From the NCBI GenBank assembly GCA_014376655.1, contig JACMRC010000020.1, positions 1 to 16,077 of the forward strand: a stretch of DNA of 16,077 nucleotides, read 5' to 3'. Of the stretch, positions 13,190 to 16,077 are shown in pieces. The first letter of the stretch is position 1; each line of letters begins with the position of its first letter. Under the pieces are notes generated by a model that was not told the origin of the DNA, ran no database searches, and worked only from the letters and a program-made list of their open reading frames with translations. Made by a program: the position numbers and the translations under genes. This DNA is from Mucilaginibacter sp. (GTDB lineage: Bacteria > Bacteroidota > Bacteroidia > Sphingobacteriales > Sphingobacteriaceae).

Positions 13190-13223
13190 AGTAATTCATT
13201 AAATCAATAATTAAAAAATCAAA

Positions 13224-13613
13224 ATGGCTAAAAGTAAAAAAGTTACCAAAAAGCGCGTTGTAATTGTTGAAGCTGTAGGCGAAGCACACATCAACGCAAC
13301 TTTTAACAATATCATTATCACCCTTACCAACAAAAGCGGACAAGCAATCTCTTGGTCGTCTGCAGGTAAAATGGGTTTTAAAGGTTCTAAAAAGAACACA
13401 CCTTACGCTGCTGGCCAAGCTGCCGGCGATTGCGGTAAAGCTGCTTATGACTTAGGTTTGCGTAAAGTAGAAGTGTTTGTAAAAGGCCCTGGATCAGGTC
13501 GCGAGTCGGCTATCCGTACTTTGCAAACTACCGGTATTGAGGTAACAACCATAAAAGATATCACACCGCTTCCGCACAACGGATGTCGTCCTTCAAAAAG
13601 AAGAAGAGTTTAA
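13224..13613 (+). CDS. rpsK: 30S ribosomal protein S11
   Basis: S11 is on the platform of the small subunit, contacting E-site tRNA and mRNA near the anti-Shine-Dalgarno region. The 129-residue product has the core AHINATFNNIIITLTNKSGQ near 21-40 and SWSSAGKMGFKGSKKNTPYA. The C-terminal signature VKGPGSGRESAIRTLQTTGI near 86-105 is followed by PLPHNGCRPSKRRRV. That tail carries the Asn-Gly dipeptide where isoaspartate is found in E. coli S11. The length is exactly the family norm. It is flanked by 136-nt and 68-nt gaps with palindromes. Confidence 0.98.
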   Translation: MAKSKKVTKKRVVIVEAVGEAHINATFNNIIITLTNKSGQAISWSSAGKMGFKGSKKNTPYAAGQAAGDCGKAAYDLGLRKVEVFVKGPGSGRESAIRTLQTTGIEVTTIKDITPLPHNGCRPSKRRRV

Positions 13614-13641
13614 TTAACCCGATTTTTAAAGCTAAGATTCG

Positions 13642-13656
13642 GCAGCTACAGGCTGC
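13642..13656 (+). promoter_or_regulatory. Small hairpin in the rpsK-rpsD gap
   Basis: GCAGC (13642-13646) pairs perfectly with GCTGC (13652-13656) around a 5-nt loop TACAG. It ends 25 nt before the rpsD start. There is no T-run after it, so an intrinsic terminator is unlikely. Confidence 0.35.
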
Positions 13657-13681
13657 ATGATACTTTAAAACAAACACAAAA

Positions 13682-14290
13682 ATGGCAAGATATACAGGCC
13701 CCAAATCAAAAATTGCGCGTAGGTTCCGCGAGCCGATCTTCGGTCCGGATAAAGCGTTAGAAAGAAAAAACTACCCACCCGGAATGCATGGCGCTTCTAA
13801 AAGAAGAGGAAAGCAATCAGAGTATGCAGTACAGTTAATGGAGAAACAAAAAGTTAAATACACTTATGGTGTATTAGAGCGTCAGTTCGAAAACTTGTTT
13901 CACCGTGCTTCTGCTAAAGAAGGTATCACCGGCGAAAACTTATTGAAATTCTTAGAGGCTCGTTTAGACAATGCTGTATACCGTTTAGGTATCGCACCTA
14001 CACGTTCTGCAGCACGTCAATTAGTTGGCCACAAACATATCACTGTTAACGGATCGGTAGTAAATATCGCTTCTTACCAGGTTAAAGCAGGCGAAGTTAT
14101 CGCGGTTCGTGAAAAATCTAAAACTTTAGAGGCTATCACAACTTCAGTAGCTGGCCACAGAGTTAACAAATACAGCTGGTTAGAGTGGGATGCAAGTACC
14201 TTAAGTGGTAAATTCCTTAACTATCCAAATCGTGACGAGATTCCTGAAAACATCAAGGAAAATCTGATCGTCGAGTTATACTCAAAATAA
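13682..14290 (+). CDS. rpsD: 30S ribosomal protein S4 (zinc-free type)
   Basis: S4 is a primary assembly protein of the 30S body and helps decoding fidelity and mRNA unwinding; in E. coli it represses the alpha operon. The 202-residue product begins MARYTGPKSKIARRFREPIF and has the S4 RNA-binding domain at about 92-150 (RLDNAVYRLGIAPTRSAARQ, then HITVNGSVVNIASYQVKAGE). The N-terminal region has no cysteines at all, so it is the form without a zinc knuckle. It ends NLIVELYSK. The 96-nt gap to rpoA holds a strong hairpin. Confidence 0.98.
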   Translation: MARYTGPKSKIARRFREPIFGPDKALERKNYPPGMHGASKRRGKQSEYAVQLMEKQKVKYTYGVLERQFENLFHRASAKEGITGENLLKFLEARLDNAVYRLGIAPTRSAARQLVGHKHITVNGSVVNIASYQVKAGEVIAVREKSKTLEAITTSVAGHRVNKYSWLEWDASTLSGKFLNYPNRDEIPENIKENLIVELYSK

Positions 14291-14302
14291 TAACGATAAT
14301 AA

Positions 14303-14342
14303 CACGAATAGTGGTTGGCATATTATGTCAACCATTTTCGTG
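14303..14342 (+). promoter_or_regulatory. Strong two-part hairpin between rpsD and rpoA
   Basis: The inner stem pairs TGGTTGGCAT (14312-14321) with ATGTCAACCA (14325-14334): 10 bp including one G-T, with loop ATT. An internal loop (TAG/TT) separates it from the outer stem CACGAA (14303-14308) with TTCGTG (14337-14342). It begins 13 nt after the rpsD stop, 45 nt before rpoA. No T-run follows, so attenuation, RNA processing or protection is more likely than full termination. Confidence 0.65.
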
Positions 14343-14386
14343 GTTTAAATCAATCCAATTAAGTAAACAATAAATAAAGGATATAA

Positions 14387-15379
14387 ATGGCAATATTAGC
14401 ATTTCAGAAACCAGACAAGGTTATCATGCAAAAGTCTACTGATTTTGAGGGTACGTTTGAATTTCGTCCGTTAGAACCAGGCTTTGGTATAACCATTGGT
14501 AATGCGCTACGTCGTATATTACTTTCATCGCTTGAAGGTTATGCAATTACTTCTGTACGTTTTTCGGGCGTAATGCATGAGTTTTCAACTATAAAAGGAG
14601 TTGTTGAAGACGTAACCGAGATCATATTAAACTTAAAACAAGTTAGGTTTAAAAAGACAGGTGAGTCTGGCGACAGTGAAAAAGTTTTCGTGATCATTAA
14701 CGGTCAGGATACTTTTAATGCTGGTGATATAACTAAGTTCTCAAATAACTTTACAGTTTTAAATCCTGATTTGGTTATCTGTAACATGGATTCGTCAGTA
14801 ACGCTTGAAATTGAATTCACGATCAACAAAGGCCGTGGTTACGTAGCAAGCGAAGAAAATAAAAATCCGGATGCGAACGTAGGTGTTATAGCTATCGACT
14901 CTATTTACACCCCGATCAAAAACGTAAAATACACTATCGAAAATTATCGTGTAGAGCAAAAAACCGATTACGAGAAATTGGTATTGGATATTGCTACTGA
15001 TGGTTCTATCCATCCTGAAGACGCGTTGAAAGAAGCTGCTAAGATCCTGATCCAGCACTTTATGTTATTCAGCGACGAGAACATGATGTTAGAGGCGCAA
15101 GCTAAAGAAGAAACTAAAGAAGTTGACGAGGAAATTTTACATATGCGTAAAATCCTTAAAACTGAATTAGTTGATCTTGATCTTTCTGTACGTGCATTAA
15201 ACTGCTTAAAAGCAGCTGATATCCGCAGCCTTGCTGACCTGGTATCTTATGACGTTGCAGATATGTTGAAATTCAGAAACTTTGGTAAAAAATCATTGAC
15301 TGAGATTCAAGACTTAGTAAAATCAAAAGGTTTATCTTTTGGCATGAACTTGTCAAAATTTAAATTAGACGAAGAATAA
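14387..15379 (+). CDS. rpoA: RNA polymerase subunit alpha
   Basis: The alpha dimer nucleates RNA polymerase assembly and contacts upstream promoter DNA and activators. The 330-residue product has the N-terminal assembly domain (about 1-235) with GFGITIGNALRRILLSSLEG near 32-51. A linker rich in Lys and Glu (about 238-250) follows, then the C-terminal domain (about 262-330). The DNA-contacting residues are conserved: Arg269, Asn272, Cys273, Gly300, Lys302 and Ser303, in the VRALNCLK and GKKSLTEI blocks. The start follows an AAAGGATATAA stretch. Gaps are 96 nt upstream (hairpin) and 200 nt downstream (repeat and hairpins), so rpoA is set apart from its ribosomal neighbours. Confidence 0.99.
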   Translation: MAILAFQKPDKVIMQKSTDFEGTFEFRPLEPGFGITIGNALRRILLSSLEGYAITSVRFSGVMHEFSTIKGVVEDVTEIILNLKQVRFKKTGESGDSEKVFVIINGQDTFNAGDITKFSNNFTVLNPDLVICNMDSSVTLEIEFTINKGRGYVASEENKNPDANVGVIAIDSIYTPIKNVKYTIENYRVEQKTDYEKLVLDIATDGSIHPEDALKEAAKILIQHFMLFSDENMMLEAQAKEETKEVDEEILHMRKILKTELVDLDLSVRALNCLKAADIRSLADLVSYDVADMLKFRNFGKKSLTEIQDLVKSKGLSFGMNLSKFKLDEE

Positions 15380-15385
15380 TAAAGA

Positions 15386-15447
15386 GAATCAAGAGTTAAG
15401 AATCAGGATACAAGATGTCTTGATTCTTGGCTCTTAATTCTTGATTC
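15386..15447. repeat. Long imperfect palindrome built from repeated words (rpoA-rplQ gap)
   Basis: A 30-nt left arm (15386-15415) faces a 30-nt right arm (15418-15447) across a TG spacer. The words AAGAATC/GAATCAAGA and AAGAGTTAAG on the left face TCTTGATTC and CTCTTAATTC on the right. The outer halves are nearly exact (one mismatch in the first 16), the centre less so. It begins 6 nt after the rpoA stop. It resembles the elements after rplP and rpsN in design and position but uses different words. Confidence 0.75.
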
Positions 15448-15458
15448 TATAAAAGAGT

Positions 15459-15485
15459 AGTTACAGTGAGGCGATCTCACTAACT
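15459..15485 (+). promoter_or_regulatory. Hairpin in the rplQ leader
   Basis: GTGAG (15466-15470) pairs with CTCAC (15476-15480) around loop GCGAT. The stem extends, past a two-base CA bulge, through AGTTA (15459-15463) with TAACT (15481-15485). A further short stem, GGCTT (15527-15531) with AAGCC (15539-15543), lies nearer to rplQ. Confidence 0.5.
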
Positions 15486-15579
15486 CCAAACACAAATTTT
15501 TAACGGAGTATTTGCATAATTCCGCGGGCTTGACTGAAAAGCCGCCCAACGGTATGCACGTGCCACAAACAACAAAACA

Positions 15580-16077
15580 ATGAGACACGGTAAAAAACAC
15601 AACCACTTAGGCCGCACAACCAGTCACCGTAAGGCGATGTTGAGCAATATGGCCACCTCGCTTATTTTACACAAGCGTATCACTACTACATTAGCTAAAG
15701 CAAAAGCTTTACGCGTTTATGTAGAACCAATACTAACTAAAGGTAAAGACGATACTACACACTCACGTCGTACAGTATTTAGCTATCTGCAAGACAAAGA
15801 CGCGGTTACTATCTTGTTCCGCGAAATTGCTGAGAAGATTGCTACTCGTCCGGGTGGTTACACCAGGATCATTAAATTGCAAAATCGTTTAGGCGATAAC
15901 GCTGAAATGGCGATCATCGAGTTAGTTGATTACAACACAGTTTACGGCGCAGACGATGCACAAGCAGCTAAAAAATCAACACGTCGTCGTGGTGGTTCAG
16001 GCAAAGCAAAAGCAGACGCTCCGGTTGCAGCAGCACCGGTAGCTGAAGAAGTTACAGCAGCACCAGTTGAAGATGTA
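15580..16077 (+). CDS. rplQ: 50S ribosomal protein L17 (partial, 3' end beyond window)
   Basis: L17 is a large-subunit protein near the tunnel exit. The ATG at 15580 opens MRHGKKHNHLGRTTSHRKAM, the canonical L17 start, and the frame runs without a stop for 166 codons to the window end. The family core covers about residues 1-122 (KRITTTLAKAKALRVYVEPI near 32-51, GGYTRIIKLQNRLGDNAEMA near 91-110, then IIELVDYNT). From about 126 on it continues with a lysine/arginine stretch (KKSTRRRGGSGKAKA), then an Ala/Pro/Val/Glu-rich low-complexity tail that is not finished in the window. Such acidic, alanine-rich L17 tails are common in Bacteroidetes. The 200-nt gap before it is highly structured. Confidence 0.97.
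   Translation, partial: MRHGKKHNHLGRTTSHRKAMLSNMATSLILHKRITTTLAKAKALRVYVEPILTKGKDDTTHSRRTVFSYLQDKDAVTILFREIAEKIATRPGGYTRIIKLQNRLGDNAEMAIIELVDYNTVYGADDAQAAKKSTRRRGGSGKAKADAPVAAAPVAEEVTAAPVEDV

Noticed and set aside
15509..15514. TATTTG in the rplQ leader as a promoter -7 element
   Set aside because: It lacks the two bases between TA and TTTG required by TAnnTTTG and has no suitable -33 partner.

Overview
The window is one long ribosomal-protein gene cluster, the fused S10, spc and alpha operons. It runs rightward on the + strand from rplC (852) to a truncated rplQ at the window end. Several things point to Bacteroidetes, most likely Sphingobacteriaceae (Mucilaginibacter/Pedobacter-like). The base composition is moderately AT-rich. 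The promoter upstream of rplC is a perfect TTTG-19 bp-TAnnTTTG. Most genes lack a Shine-Dalgarno sequence and have A-rich start regions instead. S14, S4 and L36 are zinc-free. The order secY-map-infA-rpmJ has no adk. The genus is a judgement from style, not proven.

Layout. Positions 1-628 hold the N-terminal 209 codons of a leftward membrane protein of O-antigen-ligase type, cut by the window edge. Positions 629-851 are a divergent spacer with the main promoter (746-776) and a small leader hairpin (811-828). The S10-type block follows: rplC, rplD, rplW, rplB, rpsS, rplV, rpsC, rplP, rpmC, rpsQ. The spc-type block is rplN, rplX, rplE, rpsN, rpsH, rplF, rplR, rpsE, rpmD, rplO, secY. Then come map, infA, rpmJ and the alpha-type block rpsM, rpsK, rpsD, rpoA, rplQ. 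Two genes too short for a usual ORF cutoff, rpmD (59 aa) and rpmJ (38 aa), are intact. rpsJ (S10), normally the first gene of this operon, is absent.

How it works together. Most genes abut within 0-20 nt or overlap by 1-8 nt, as expected for co-transcription and translational coupling. The products build both ribosomal subunits and also supply the Sec translocon channel, methionine aminopeptidase, IF1 and the RNA polymerase alpha subunit.

The unusual layer lies in the few wide gaps (rplP|rpmC, rpsN|rpsH, rpsM|rpsK, rpsD|rpoA, rpoA|rplQ). Each carries an inverted repeat that starts within about 15 nt of the upstream stop codon. Three of these (5299-5393, 7448-7492, 15386-15447) are built from short repeated words; in the first two, alternative pairings compete. 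They may be mobile-repeat remnants, RNA-processing or attenuation sites, or regulatory leaders. This is the best candidate in the window for something undescribed. There are no rRNA or tRNA genes, CRISPR arrays or insertion sequences, and no gene-free stretch longer than 300 bases.
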